This document shows positions 1 to 5,722 of a stretch of DNA of 5,722 nucleotides, piece by piece. The translations under genes and the position numbers were made by a program. A model generated the notes under the pieces. It was not told the DNA's origin, ran no database searches, and saw only the letters and a program-made list of their open reading frames with translations. This stretch comes from Alphaproteobacteria bacterium (GTDB taxonomy: Bacteria > Pseudomonadota > Alphaproteobacteria > SMXP01), in NCBI GenBank assembly GCA_021774995.1, contig JAJFIM010000191.1, positions 1 through 5,722 of the forward strand, read 5' to 3'. Position 1 is the first letter of the stretch. Each line of letters opens with the position of its first letter.

Positions 1-1589
1 GCGAAAAAGCCGAGGAGGGAGGAAATCGTCCCTTGCTTATCCGCTCCCTTAATTTTATCTGTGTAAAGATCGCTGGATTGCTGCATAAGCAATTGAAGCG
101 GCAGTCGCAATCTGTTTTCTAAAACCAACCGAACAACCCCCAGCGCGGCGCGGCGCAGGGCGTAAGGGTCCTTTGAACCCGTCGGTTTTTCCTCGATCAG
201 CCAAAATCCCACCAGCGTGTCGATTTTGTCGGCGAGCGCCACCGCCATGGAGATGGGCGCGGACGGGCAGTCATCGCCAGGTCCCTGCGGCGCATAATGC
301 TCTTCTATGGCTGCGGCGACGGCGTGACTCTCCCCTTCCGCCAGCGCGTAATAGCGCCCCATCAGTCCTTGGAGATCGGGGAACTCACCCACCATATCAC
401 TCGTGAGATCCGCCTTGGCGAGAAGCGCCGCGCGGCGCGCGTGACCGATATCTGCGCCTACACTTTGCGCGATATCGCCAGCAAGCGCTTCGACGCGTTG
501 CACCTTGTCGCGAACGGTCCCGAGCTTATCATGAAAAATAACGCGCTTTAGATCATCGACGCGGCTCTCAAGTTTGCGCTTTCGATCCTGGTCCCAGAAA
601 AATTTGGCGTCCGACAGACGCGCCCTCAACACCCTTTCATTGCCCGCAATGATCTCAACGCCGCCGTCCTCGGCTTGCAAATTAGCCACCACCGCAAAGC
701 GCGGGGCGAGATGGCCGGTCTTGGGATCGCGCAGGGAAAAATATTTCTGGTGTTTGCGCATGGCCGTGGTGAGCACTTCCGGCGGCAAGCCGCCCTCTTC
801 CACCGGCCTCACGAAAGCCGCGTCGATCTTTCCCAACAGCGCGACCGGCCATTCAACCAGTCCGGCGGTCTCGCGCACCAGCGCCTCGTCATCAACCAAC
901 TCATAGCCTTCGGCTTCCGCCAATTTTCTGACGGAGGTGGCGATTTGAAAAAAACGATTCTCGGCGTCAATCTCGACTTTGGCTTGGATGAGCTTAGCCG
1001 CGTAATCTTTAAAGCCCGTCACGTCGAATTCTTCCGGCGCCATGAAGCGGTGCCCCCAGGTCACATTGCCGCTCTTGATCCCGTCAATTTCGAAGGGAAC
1101 GATACGCCCATCAAACAGGCAGAGGATGGAGTGCAGTGGGCGCACCCATCGTAAACTCCCCGTCCCCCAGCGCATGGATTTAGGCCAGGAAAAGCCGCGC
1201 ACGATGACAGGAACGAGTTCTGCGATAACGTCCGTGGTCGGACGGCCTTTTCGCTCAATGACGGCGACATAGTAAGCGCCTTTTTTATCCTCACGCGTTT
1301 CAAGCTGATCCTGCGTTAAGCTCACAGATTTCAAAAATCCTTGCAGCGCTTTGTCCGGCGCACCGACGCGCGGGCCTTTGCGTTCCTCGCGCAGGTCGGG
1401 CTGAACGAGAGGCAAGGGCTCCAACTTAACAATTAAGCGTCGCGGCGTGACAAACGGATACGCGTTAAAATTTAGGTAACCCCCAAGCGCCAATTCCGCC
1501 ACGATACCGTCCGCCAGGTCACGCGCCGCCTTTTCCTGCATGCGCGCGGGGATTTCTTCCGACAACAACTCAAGGAGAAGCTCAGCCAT
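1..1589 (-). CDS. glyS: Glycyl-tRNA synthetase beta subunit (3' end cut by window edge)
   Basis: GlyS is the beta subunit of bacterial alpha2/beta2 glycyl-tRNA synthetase, which binds tRNA-Gly and works with GlyQ to charge it with glycine in the cytoplasm. I translated the reverse strand from ATG at 1589 and it stays open to the window edge, about 529 residues. Family-typical blocks appear in order: EEIPARM at 11-17, PKSMRW at 136-141, WGHRF at 178-182, RKHQKYFSL at 278-286, and the KADL...MV.EF..LQG.MGRYYA block at 392-415. E. coli GlyS is 689 residues, so roughly 160 C-terminal residues, including the DALR-type anticodon-binding region, lie outside. The start follows a perfect AAGGAGG with 7-base spacing, and its ATG overlaps the glyQ stop by one base (TGATG), which implies co-transcription and coupled translation. 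No frameshift or missing block was seen. Identity is near certain. Confidence 0.97.
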   Translation of the reverse strand, partial: MAELLLELLSEEIPARMQEKAARDLADGIVAELALGGYLNFNAYPFVTPRRLIVKLEPLPLVQPDLREERKGPRVGAPDKALQGFLKSVSLTQDQLETREDKKGAYYVAVIERKGRPTTDVIAELVPVIVRGFSWPKSMRWGTGSLRWVRPLHSILCLFDGRIVPFEIDGIKSGNVTWGHRFMAPEEFDVTGFKDYAAKLIQAKVEIDAENRFFQIATSVRKLAEAEGYELVDDEALVRETAGLVEWPVALLGKIDAAFVRPVEEGGLPPEVLTTAMRKHQKYFSLRDPKTGHLAPRFAVVANLQAEDGGVEIIAGNERVLRARLSDAKFFWDQDRKRKLESRVDDLKRVIFHDKLGTVRDKVQRVEALAGDIAQSVGADIGHARRAALLAKADLTSDMVGEFPDLQGLMGRYYALAEGESHAVAAAIEEHYAPQGPGDDCPSAPISMAVALADKIDTLVGFWLIEEKPTGSKDPYALRRAALGVVRLVLENRLRLPLQLLMQQSSDLYTDKIKGADKQGTISSLLGFF

Positions 1590-2503
1590 CACGCCCCCTC
1601 CTTATAATCGACGATCCCGGCGCCCTTTGTGCGCCCTTGAGGGCTGGCGAGCCACGCTTCGGCGCACGCCTTTGATAGTGACCGCACACGTAGTATATAA
1701 GACTGCCGCTCGGTCACGCTGATCACGCCGCGCGCATCCAGCAAATTAAAAACATGGCTGGCCTTGATGCACTGGTCATACGCGGGCAGCGCAAGTTTAG
1801 CCGCCACCAGCGCGCCGCATTCAGCTTCCGCATCTTCAAAATGCCGCAACAGAATATCCGTGTTGGCGCGCTCGAAATTATAGGCGGAATATTCGCGCTC
1901 GGCCTGATGAAAAACATCGCCGTAAGTGACGCCCTGACCATTGAAATCGATATCAAACCCATTGTCGACGCCTTGCACATACATCGCCAGACGCTCCAGC
2001 CCATAAGTGATCTCGCCGGTGACCGGCGCGCAATCAAACCCGCCCACTTGTTGAAAATACGTGAACTGCGTGACCTCCATGCCGTCGCACCACACTTCCC
2101 AGCCCAAACCCCAGGCGCCCAGCGTCGGGCTTTCCCAATCATCCTCGACAAAGCGGATGTCATGGGCAAGAGGATCAATGCCAAGCTCTACAAGGGACCC
2201 CAGATAAAGCTGCTGAATGTTGTCGGGCGACGGCTTCAGGACAACTTGAAACTGGTAATAATGCTGGAACCGGTTGGGGTTCGCGCCATAGCGCCCATCG
2301 GTCGGGCGGCGGCAGGGCTGCACATAAGCAGCTTTCCACGGTTTGGGTCCCAGCGCGCGCAACGTCGTGGCGGGATGAAACGTGCCCGCCCCCATTTCCA
2401 AGTCAAAGGGTTGCAAAATCACGCAAGCCCGCTCCGCCCAATAGCGCTGCAGGGTTAAAATGAGATCTTGAAAAGAAAGGGGACCTGTCGGAGCTTTCGT
2501 CAT
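1589..2503 (-). CDS. glyQ: Glycyl-tRNA synthetase alpha subunit
   Basis: GlyQ is the catalytic class II alpha subunit of the alpha2/beta2 glycyl-tRNA synthetase. It activates glycine with ATP and, with GlyS, transfers it to tRNA-Gly. The 304-residue product matches the usual length (E. coli 303). Diagnostic blocks are AAYVQPCRRPTDGRYG at 58-73, NPNRFQHYYQFQVV at 75-88 (class II motif 2 region), LGAWGLGWEVW at 128-138, GMEVTQFTYFQQVGG at 141-155, and GEITYGLERLAMY at 163-175 (motif 3 region). The C-terminal helical part keeps the FNLLDAR and SVTERQ.YILR blocks. The gene starts 6 bases after the S49 peptidase stop and ends in a TGATG overlap with glyS. No clear Shine-Dalgarno precedes the ATG (the sequence just upstream is CCTTTAAAATCCC), so translation probably depends on coupling to the peptidase gene. 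Identity is near certain. Confidence 0.98.
   Translation of the reverse strand: MTKAPTGPLSFQDLILTLQRYWAERACVILQPFDLEMGAGTFHPATTLRALGPKPWKAAYVQPCRRPTDGRYGANPNRFQHYYQFQVVLKPSPDNIQQLYLGSLVELGIDPLAHDIRFVEDDWESPTLGAWGLGWEVWCDGMEVTQFTYFQQVGGFDCAPVTGEITYGLERLAMYVQGVDNGFDIDFNGQGVTYGDVFHQAEREYSAYNFERANTDILLRHFEDAEAECGALVAAKLALPAYDQCIKASHVFNLLDARGVISVTERQSYILRVRSLSKACAEAWLASPQGRTKGAGIVDYKEGA
1597..1603 (-). promoter_or_regulatory. Strong Shine-Dalgarno site of glyS inside the 3' end of glyQ
   Basis: On the minus strand the sequence reads AAGGAGG followed by 7 bases (GGGCGTG) and then the ATG of glyS. This is the full anti-16S complement at good spacing. It lies inside the last codons of glyQ (…DYKEGA), so those codons serve both as coding sequence and as the glyS ribosome binding site. 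It fixes the glyS start at 1589. It is the strongest such site in the window; glyQ itself has none that I can see. Confidence 0.85.
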
Positions 2504-2509
2504 GGGATT

Positions 2510-3352
2510 TTAAAGGCCGAATCGGGACCACAGAGAGCGCCGCTCAACTGTGCCCAGCAGTTCGTCAGACCAGGACGCGCGCTCCTTGAACGGCAAGCGC
2601 CGCTGCCACCAGCCCTGCGCATGCTCGATGAGCCGAAGTTGCACCTTGTCGCCAAACCGCTTTCGCATGACCGAACGCAAATCGCCCAATCCATCAATCA
2701 GTCCCAGTTTTTCCGCTTGCGCGCCTGTCCAGAATTCGCCGGTAAAAAGATCCTTGTCCTTGCCCACAAGCATATCGCCGCGCCGCGATTTGACCAAATC
2801 TTTAAAAACGTCATGAATTTCTTTTTGCAAGGATTTCAGCCGTTCGATATCCTCCGGGTTTTCCGGCTTAAAAGGATCAAGCGTGGACTTGCTTTCCCCG
2901 GCTGTATAAACCCGCCGCTCGACGCCGATTTTTTCGATCAGTTCGTGAAACCCGAAGCCGGCGGAAATAACGCCGATCGACCCGATGATGGAACTGGCGT
3001 CGGCGTAGATCTCATCCGCTCCCAAGGCCAGCATATAACCGCCTGAAGCGGCAACATCCTCGGCGAAGGCAAAGACGGGGATATTTTTTTCCTCAGCCAG
3101 CGCCCTGATGCGCTTGAAGATCAAAGTGGATTGCACCGGCGAGCCGCCCGGAGAGTTTATCACCAGCGCAACCGCTTTGGCGCGGCGCGAAAACGCCCGT
3201 TCAATCGCTCCCGCTGTGTGAGCCAAGCTGAGCGAGCGGCCCATCCCCATGGACATGCCGATCGGTCCGGTGAGCCGGAGCACAGAAACAACCGGTCCCG
3301 CGCGGCGTTTGCCCCATGGGGGGATGCGATTCAGAAAAGAAAAGAATGCCAT
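2510..3352 (-). CDS. S49-family serine peptidase (SppA/SohB-like, no membrane anchor)
   Basis: This is a 280-residue protein of peptidase family S49, whose members (signal peptide peptidase SppA, SohB) use a Ser/Lys dyad to cleave peptides at or near the membrane. Visible features are an N-terminal beta strand PVVSVLRLTGPI (20-31), INSPGGSP (65-72), the nucleophile in AASGGYMLALGAD with Ser103, the SSIIGSIGV block (120-128), and the general base Lys155 in GESKS. The Ser-to-Lys spacing is 52, the same as in E. coli SohB and B. subtilis SppA as I recall them, so the enzyme should be active. It is the short single-domain form. No signal peptide or transmembrane helix is seen at the N terminus, so it may be cytosolic or peripheral. 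An in-frame TAA lies 9 bases before this ATG, which is the first possible ATG. There is no evident Shine-Dalgarno. It sits 6 bases upstream of glyQ. The natural substrate is unknown, so I give no gene symbol. Confidence 0.93.
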   Translation of the reverse strand: MAFFSFLNRIPPWGKRRAGPVVSVLRLTGPIGMSMGMGRSLSLAHTAGAIERAFSRRAKAVALVINSPGGSPVQSTLIFKRIRALAEEKNIPVFAFAEDVAASGGYMLALGADEIYADASSIIGSIGVISAGFGFHELIEKIGVERRVYTAGESKSTLDPFKPENPEDIERLKSLQKEIHDVFKDLVKSRRGDMLVGKDKDLFTGEFWTGAQAEKLGLIDGLGDLRSVMRKRFGDKVQLRLIEHAQGWWQRRLPFKERASWSDELLGTVERRSLWSRFGL

Positions 3353-3360
3353 GAGGCTTA

Positions 3361-3388
3361 TTTATGACGGACGGCATGGCCACGGCAA
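3361..3388 (-). promoter_or_regulatory. Candidate promoter for the peptidase-glyQ-glyS unit
   Basis: On the minus strand TTGCCG (3388-3383), a 16-base spacer, and CATAAA (3366-3361) resemble a sigma-70-type promoter, with four of six consensus matches in each box. Transcription would start about 7 bases beyond the -10 box, near 3354, only a couple of bases before the ATG at 3352. That would give an almost leaderless message, in line with the missing Shine-Dalgarno. The -35 box overlaps one arm of the palindrome at 3385-3399. This is a motif match by eye only; such matches are common by chance. Confidence 0.3.
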
Positions 3389-3399
3389 GTTAAACTTGC
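3385..3399. repeat. Perfect 15-base palindrome between gtrA and the peptidase gene
   Basis: GCAAGTT-A-AACTTGC has two perfect 7-base arms around one central base, in the 72-base gap between the GtrA stop and the peptidase start. One arm overlaps the candidate -35 box of the peptidase-glyQS unit, where a dimeric repressor could bind. The one-base loop makes an RNA hairpin terminator unlikely, and no T-tract follows. No regulator is recognised for this sequence. Confidence 0.5.
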
Positions 3400-3424
3400 A
3401 CTGAATACGCCCCTCAGGCCCGAT

Positions 3425-3844
3425 TTAATCCTTGAAAACAAATTTACGGGACAATGGAAAGTTCACCGCAAGCCCTCCCAATGACCCGGCGGCGACGCCC
3501 ACGAAGGGATAAGCGGCTGCGAAATCAAAGGACATCACCAGCAGAACATAAATACCGTAATTTACCGACGCCCCCGCCGCCATGAAAATAACCGATTTCG
3601 CCCATTGATGATGGGCGCGCATGTCGCCTTGATAAGCAAAGGTAAAACGTCGATTGAGCGCCCATTGCGCCGTTGCCGCCACCAGATAGGAAACAACGCG
3701 CCCGTTATAGAGACCAAAGCCCACCAAGAAGGACAAATAGAGCACGCAAACATCGGTGATATAAGCCACGGTTCCGACCAGAGAGAATTTCAGAAATTGA
3801 AATCCGGTCGGCGAAAGGCGGCGCTCAAAATAGGTCATCGGCAT
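3425..3844 (-). CDS. GtrA-family four-helix membrane protein
   Basis: GtrA-like proteins are small inner-membrane proteins, often next to a family 2 glycosyltransferase, and are thought to help move lipid-linked sugars across the membrane or aid surface polysaccharide decoration. From ATG 3844 the product is 139 residues. It shows the typical entry QFLKFSLVGTVAYITD (16-31), four hydrophobic stretches (about 18-41, 48-63, 84-104, 109-129), and the family's repeated half-motif: NRRFTF at 64-69 after helix 2 and N..LSRKFVF at 128-137 at the C terminus. The frame stays open upstream only to a TTG at 3904, just after an in-frame TGA, and that extension is hydrophilic and unlike the family, so I prefer ATG 3844. 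ATG 3838 is also possible. None has a good Shine-Dalgarno. No glycosyltransferase is visible nearby, so its partner and substrate are unknown. It interrupts an otherwise conserved housekeeping run. Confidence 0.87.
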   Translation of the reverse strand: MPMTYFERRLSPTGFQFLKFSLVGTVAYITDVCVLYLSFLVGFGLYNGRVVSYLVAATAQWALNRRFTFAYQGDMRAHHQWAKSVIFMAAGASVNYGIYVLLVMSFDFAAAYPFVGVAAGSLGGLAVNFPLSRKFVFKD

Positions 3845-3942
3845 GGTATTTAATCCGGGCAACGGGAAGTCAGGCCGTACCTTGTGCAATATCCGGCGCG
3901 TCAAAGCCAGTCATCGCGCGAAAAGGCGCCTCTATCATGCGC

Positions 3943-4737
3943 CTAAAAGGGCAGGCCCGCGCCATGGCGCAGCACTTCGTCGGCCTTGGCGCTAAACCGC
4001 CGCTCCGCCTCATGCAAGACCAAACCCGGCAAAAGAATCAGCGGCGCTTTGGACCCTTTCAGCGCTTTCACCAAAATCCGCTTGGCGGGTGCGTCAGCGC
4101 GCGGCCACAAAGGCAGCACGCGTATGTCGCCGGCACGGCCTCCAAGACAGCTCAATATATCGCTCAGCCGGTCAGCGCGGTGAATCAAAGCCAACTCCCC
4201 CTTGGGTTTCAACTTTTTCAGACAAAAAGCCAGCCATTCATCCAAAGTTGCGCCATCGCCCATATGTGACAGGTTTTTGGGCGCGGCTGCGGGCCGCACC
4301 CGGCCAGGCTGGTCATAAAAGGGAGGATTAACCATCACAGAATCAAAATCGCCTGACGCCAGTTCACGCGGCGGATGGAGAATATCCCCTTGAAGAGACT
4401 TTACGCGGGCGTCCAAGGCGTTACGCCGGGCATTTACCTGAGCAATTTCAACCAGTTCGGGCTGTAACTCCACGCCTGTGACCTGCACGCCATCCACGCG
4501 CCGCGCCAAACACAATCCCGCCACCCCTACACCGGCGCCCACATCCAGCACGTGAGCGCCCGGTCCGGCCGAGAGCGCAGCGGCCAGGAACACAGGATCG
4601 ACCCCCGCGCGATAGCCTGCCCGGGGTTGCAAAATCCGCAAATCCCCCCCTAAAAATGCATCATCGCTGCACGGTAAAGGCGCAATGTCGCTGCTTTCCG
4701 CCTGCGCAACGTTCGTGCGTCTATTGGTCTCAACCAT
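3943..4737 (-). CDS. TrmN6/YfiC-like SAM-dependent N6-adenine methyltransferase (COG4123 type)
   Basis: This is a class I SAM methyltransferase of 264 residues. The order of motifs fits the family of E. coli TrmN6 (YfiC), which makes m6A37 in tRNA1(Val): the entry GYRAGVDPVFLAAAL (41-55), SAM-binding motif I LDVGAGVGVAGL (64-75), an acidic motif II residue in VTGVELQPE (Glu90), GDIL (117-120), and catalytic motif IV NPPF at 137-140, the signature of amino-group methylation. The C-terminal KGSKAPLILLPGLVLH (227-242) is typical of alphaproteobacterial relatives as I recall them. I chose ATG 4737; an in-frame TTG at 4752 would add five residues but overlap the upstream gene more. The ATG overlaps the DUF2007 stop by 8 bases, suggesting translational coupling. 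The exact target (tRNA1(Val) A37 or another RNA or protein) is inferred by family only, so no symbol is given. Confidence 0.9.
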   Translation of the reverse strand: MVETNRRTNVAQAESSDIAPLPCSDDAFLGGDLRILQPRAGYRAGVDPVFLAAALSAGPGAHVLDVGAGVGVAGLCLARRVDGVQVTGVELQPELVEIAQVNARRNALDARVKSLQGDILHPPRELASGDFDSVMVNPPFYDQPGRVRPAAAPKNLSHMGDGATLDEWLAFCLKKLKPKGELALIHRADRLSDILSCLGGRAGDIRVLPLWPRADAPAKRILVKALKGSKAPLILLPGLVLHEAERRFSAKADEVLRHGAGLPF

Positions 4738-4951
4738 ATGGGCCCATCTCAATATCAGCCGCGATTAAAATCGTTCTGGCCCGCGCCAAATAATCGTCCG
4801 CCACCATGATGCGCCGGGGCAAGACGCCCAAAGAACCTTCTATAACGCTGGTGTGGCTGTCCAGAACAAAGGCCCTAATCTCACTATCCGCAAGCAACGC
4901 TTCAATATAGGAAATGAGAACCACATCATTTGTTCGCAGCAATTCTTTCAC
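4730..4951 (-). CDS. DUF2007 family small protein (GTG start preferred)
   Basis: This is a 73-residue protein of the DUF2007 family, small cytoplasmic proteins often labelled putative signal transducers but without an established biochemical role. The family pattern is clear: an N-terminal MKELLRTND (1-9), helix ISYIEALLAD (13-22), strand AFVLDSH (27-33), SVIEGSLGVLPRRIMV (35-50), and a final helix with D52, D53 and A56/A58. The fold is a short alpha-beta ferredoxin-like unit. The start is uncertain. GTG 4951 has a Shine-Dalgarno-like GAAAGG 9 bases upstream and gives the family's usual N terminus; ATG 5008 would add 19 poorly conserved residues and has no ribosome site. The gene heads the minus-strand run, overlaps the methyltransferase start by 8 bases, and lies divergent to the polyprenyl synthase gene. 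Family assignment is from memory of the pattern. Confidence 0.86.
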   Translation of the reverse strand: MKELLRTNDVVLISYIEALLADSEIRAFVLDSHTSVIEGSLGVLPRRIMVADDYLARARTILIAADIEMGPYG

Positions 4952-4960
4952 ACTTTTAAG

Positions 4961-4966
4961 CCTTTC
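4961..4966 (-). promoter_or_regulatory. Shine-Dalgarno-like site supporting the GTG start of the DUF2007 gene
   Basis: On the minus strand GAAAGG is followed by 9 bases (CTTAAAAGT) and then GTG AAA GAA TTG CTG CGA, which encodes the family-typical N terminus MKELLR. No comparable purine-rich site precedes the upstream ATG at 5008. This decides the preferred start but is a partial match. Confidence 0.5.
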
Positions 4967-5023
4967 TTTCACGGCTGCGTGAGAGTTGATTCTGAAGACT
5001 TGACCCATTTGAAGGCCGGTCTT

Positions 5024-5041
5024 ACGTTCACCCTAGAACGT
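5024..5041. repeat. Inverted repeat ACGTTC-N6-GAACGT in the divergent region
   Basis: The sequence ACGTTCACCCTAGAACGT has two perfect 6-base arms around a 6-base centre. It lies between the divergent DUF2007 and polyprenyl synthase genes. A further AACGTT palindrome sits at 5075-5080, directly after a 10-base AAAAGCTTTT palindrome at 5065-5074. The layout would suit a dimeric regulator, but arms of this length arise by chance often enough that the site is only a candidate. The roughly 180-base divergent stretch (4952-5131) is otherwise AT-rich and must hold promoters for both directions. I could not pick convincing -35/-10 pairs there. Confidence 0.35.
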
Positions 5042-5131
5042 TTTGAGATTTAACTGAATTGAGAAAAAGCTTTTAACGTTTATTTGGCTGCATTTTCGGT
5101 GCGTGGCGGCGTTGCGCTTGCCTCAGAGAAA

Positions 5132-5722
5132 ATGCTCAAGAAATCACATCAGGCGATCACGCGGAAAATGGATATAGGGCTCGCTACGCCACTGAAAGAA
5201 GATCAGCGCCACACCGCGAGCGCCGTTGACGCCCTGACTGAACTCGTCGGGGACGATCTGGCCGAGGTCAATGACCTGATCGCGCAGCGCATGAACAGCG
5301 CCGTCTCAATGATCCCGGACATTGCGGGATATCTCATCTATTCGGGCGGCAAGCGTTTGCGCCCCCTGATCACGCTCGCCGCCGCCAAGCTGTGCGGCTA
5401 CCAGGGGGAAGACCATCACAAACTGGCGGCAAGCGTGGAATTTATTCACACGGCGACGCTGTTGCATGACGATGTGGTTGATGAAAGCGCTCTGCGGCGC
5501 GGTCATGACAGCGCGAATGTAGTCTGGGGCAACCAGGCCAGCGTCCTTGTGGGGGACTACCTCTTCAGCCGGGCTTTTAGCCTGATGGTGGAGACCGGCA
5601 ATCTACAAGTACTCGACATTCTCTCGCACACGTCCACCATCATTGCCGAAGGCGAGGTCTTGCAGCTTGTCAGCTCCGCCAACATGAAGACCTCCCAAAA
5701 AACCTATATGGAAATCGTGATG
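5132..5722 (+). CDS. Long-chain all-trans polyprenyl diphosphate synthase (3' end cut by window edge)
   Basis: This is the N-terminal 197 residues of an octaprenyl/decaprenyl diphosphate synthase (IspB type), which condenses isopentenyl diphosphate onto an allylic primer to make the ubiquinone side chain. Motifs are GGKRLRP at 72-78 (diphosphate binding), the first aspartate-rich motif LLHDDVVDE at 110-118 with D113, D114 and D117 for magnesium, LRRG at 121-124, VGDYLFSRAF at 140-149, and EGEVLQL at 173-179. The second aspartate-rich motif and about 125 residues lie beyond the edge (E. coli IspB is 323). ATG 5132 follows AGAG; ATG 5168 would drop 12 residues, and in-frame GTG 5099 is also open, with a stop at 5060. 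Residues before the chain-length-deciding first motif (F104, T107, A108) are small or medium, in line with a long product, but chain length cannot be fixed from this. Confidence 0.94.
   Translation, partial: MLKKSHQAITRKMDIGLATPLKEDQRHTASAVDALTELVGDDLAEVNDLIAQRMNSAVSMIPDIAGYLIYSGGKRLRPLITLAAAKLCGYQGEDHHKLAASVEFIHTATLLHDDVVDESALRRGHDSANVVWGNQASVLVGDYLFSRAFSLMVETGNLQVLDILSHTSTIIAEGEVLQLVSSANMKTSQKTYMEIVM

Noticed and set aside
675..1154. Plus-strand open frame (159 codons) opposite glyS
   Set aside because: The reverse strand here encodes unbroken GlyS with conserved blocks, so the plus frame is a shadow.
1..1589. Possible frameshift or break in glyS, considered because no complete open frame covers this region
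   Set aside because: Hand translation from 1589 to the edge stays in one frame with all expected motifs. The gene is simply cut by the window boundary.
1754..2458. Long plus-strand open frame (234 codons) opposite glyQ
   Set aside because: It lies wholly antisense to a highly conserved gene, has no family resemblance, and is explained by codon bias of the real gene. Treated as a shadow.
2468..3046. Plus-strand open frame (192 codons) opposite the S49 peptidase gene
   Set aside because: Antisense to a gene with intact catalytic motifs. It has no ribosome site or recognisable domain.
3845..3904. GtrA start at TTG 3904
   Set aside because: The added 20 residues are polar, begin right after an in-frame stop, use a rare start codon and are not family-like. 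ATG 3844 gives the normal length.
4738..4752. Methyltransferase start at TTG 4752
   Set aside because: ATG 4737 lies five codons downstream, gives a compact 8-base overlap with the upstream stop and needs no rare start codon.
5059..5086. Possible promoter TTGAGA-N16-TATTTG for the polyprenyl synthase gene
   Set aside because: The -10 box matches the consensus at only three of six bases. In such AT-rich sequence this is no better than chance.
5306..5506. Minus-strand open frame (66 codons) inside the polyprenyl synthase gene
   Set aside because: Antisense to the GGKRLRP and DDVVD coding region. No independent support.
1..5722. A previously undescribed multi-gene system (defence, mobile or biosynthetic)
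   Set aside because: All substantial coding stretches belong to known families in a familiar housekeeping order. No mobile genes, repeat arrays or unexplained conserved frames were found.

Overview
The window reads as an ordinary housekeeping stretch of an alphaproteobacterial chromosome. It is moderately GC-rich. It carries the heterotetrameric-type glycyl-tRNA synthetase (separate alpha and beta genes). The gene set (long-chain polyprenyl diphosphate synthase, a DUF2007 protein, a TrmN6-like methyltransferase, an S49 peptidase, glyQ, glyS) is one I recall as a recurring neighbourhood in Alphaproteobacteria. I cannot assign an order or genus from sequence alone.

Layout, from right to left. 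At the right edge an octaprenyl/decaprenyl-type diphosphate synthase (5132 to the edge, + strand, 3' end missing) is transcribed away from everything else. An AT-rich divergent region (about 4952-5131) separates it from a minus-strand run: DUF2007 protein (4951-4730), TrmN6-like SAM methyltransferase (4737-3943, overlapping its neighbour by 8 bases), GtrA-family membrane protein (3844-3425), S49 peptidase (3352-2510), glyQ (2503-1589) and glyS (1589 to the left edge, 3' end missing). glyQ and glyS overlap by one base (TGATG), and the peptidase and glyQ are separated by only 6 bases. The only breaks in the run are about 98 bases before gtrA and 72 bases before the peptidase gene. The second break holds a perfect 15-base palindrome and a plausible promoter that would give an almost leaderless message.

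Functions. GlyQ and GlyS together form the alpha2/beta2 glycyl-tRNA synthetase. The methyltransferase probably modifies tRNA or another nucleic acid. The polyprenyl synthase makes the isoprenoid tail of ubiquinone. The S49 peptidase has an intact Ser/Lys dyad but no membrane anchor. The GtrA-like protein is a four-helix membrane protein whose usual glycosyltransferase partner is not in the window, and it looks like the one outsider in the run.

I translated glyS by hand across the window and found no frameshift or internal stop. I see no mobile elements, CRISPR arrays, tRNA or rRNA genes, or phage genes, and no gene-free stretch over 300 bases. I found no credible evidence of a previously undescribed system. 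The findings are modest points about regulation, start sites and gene context.
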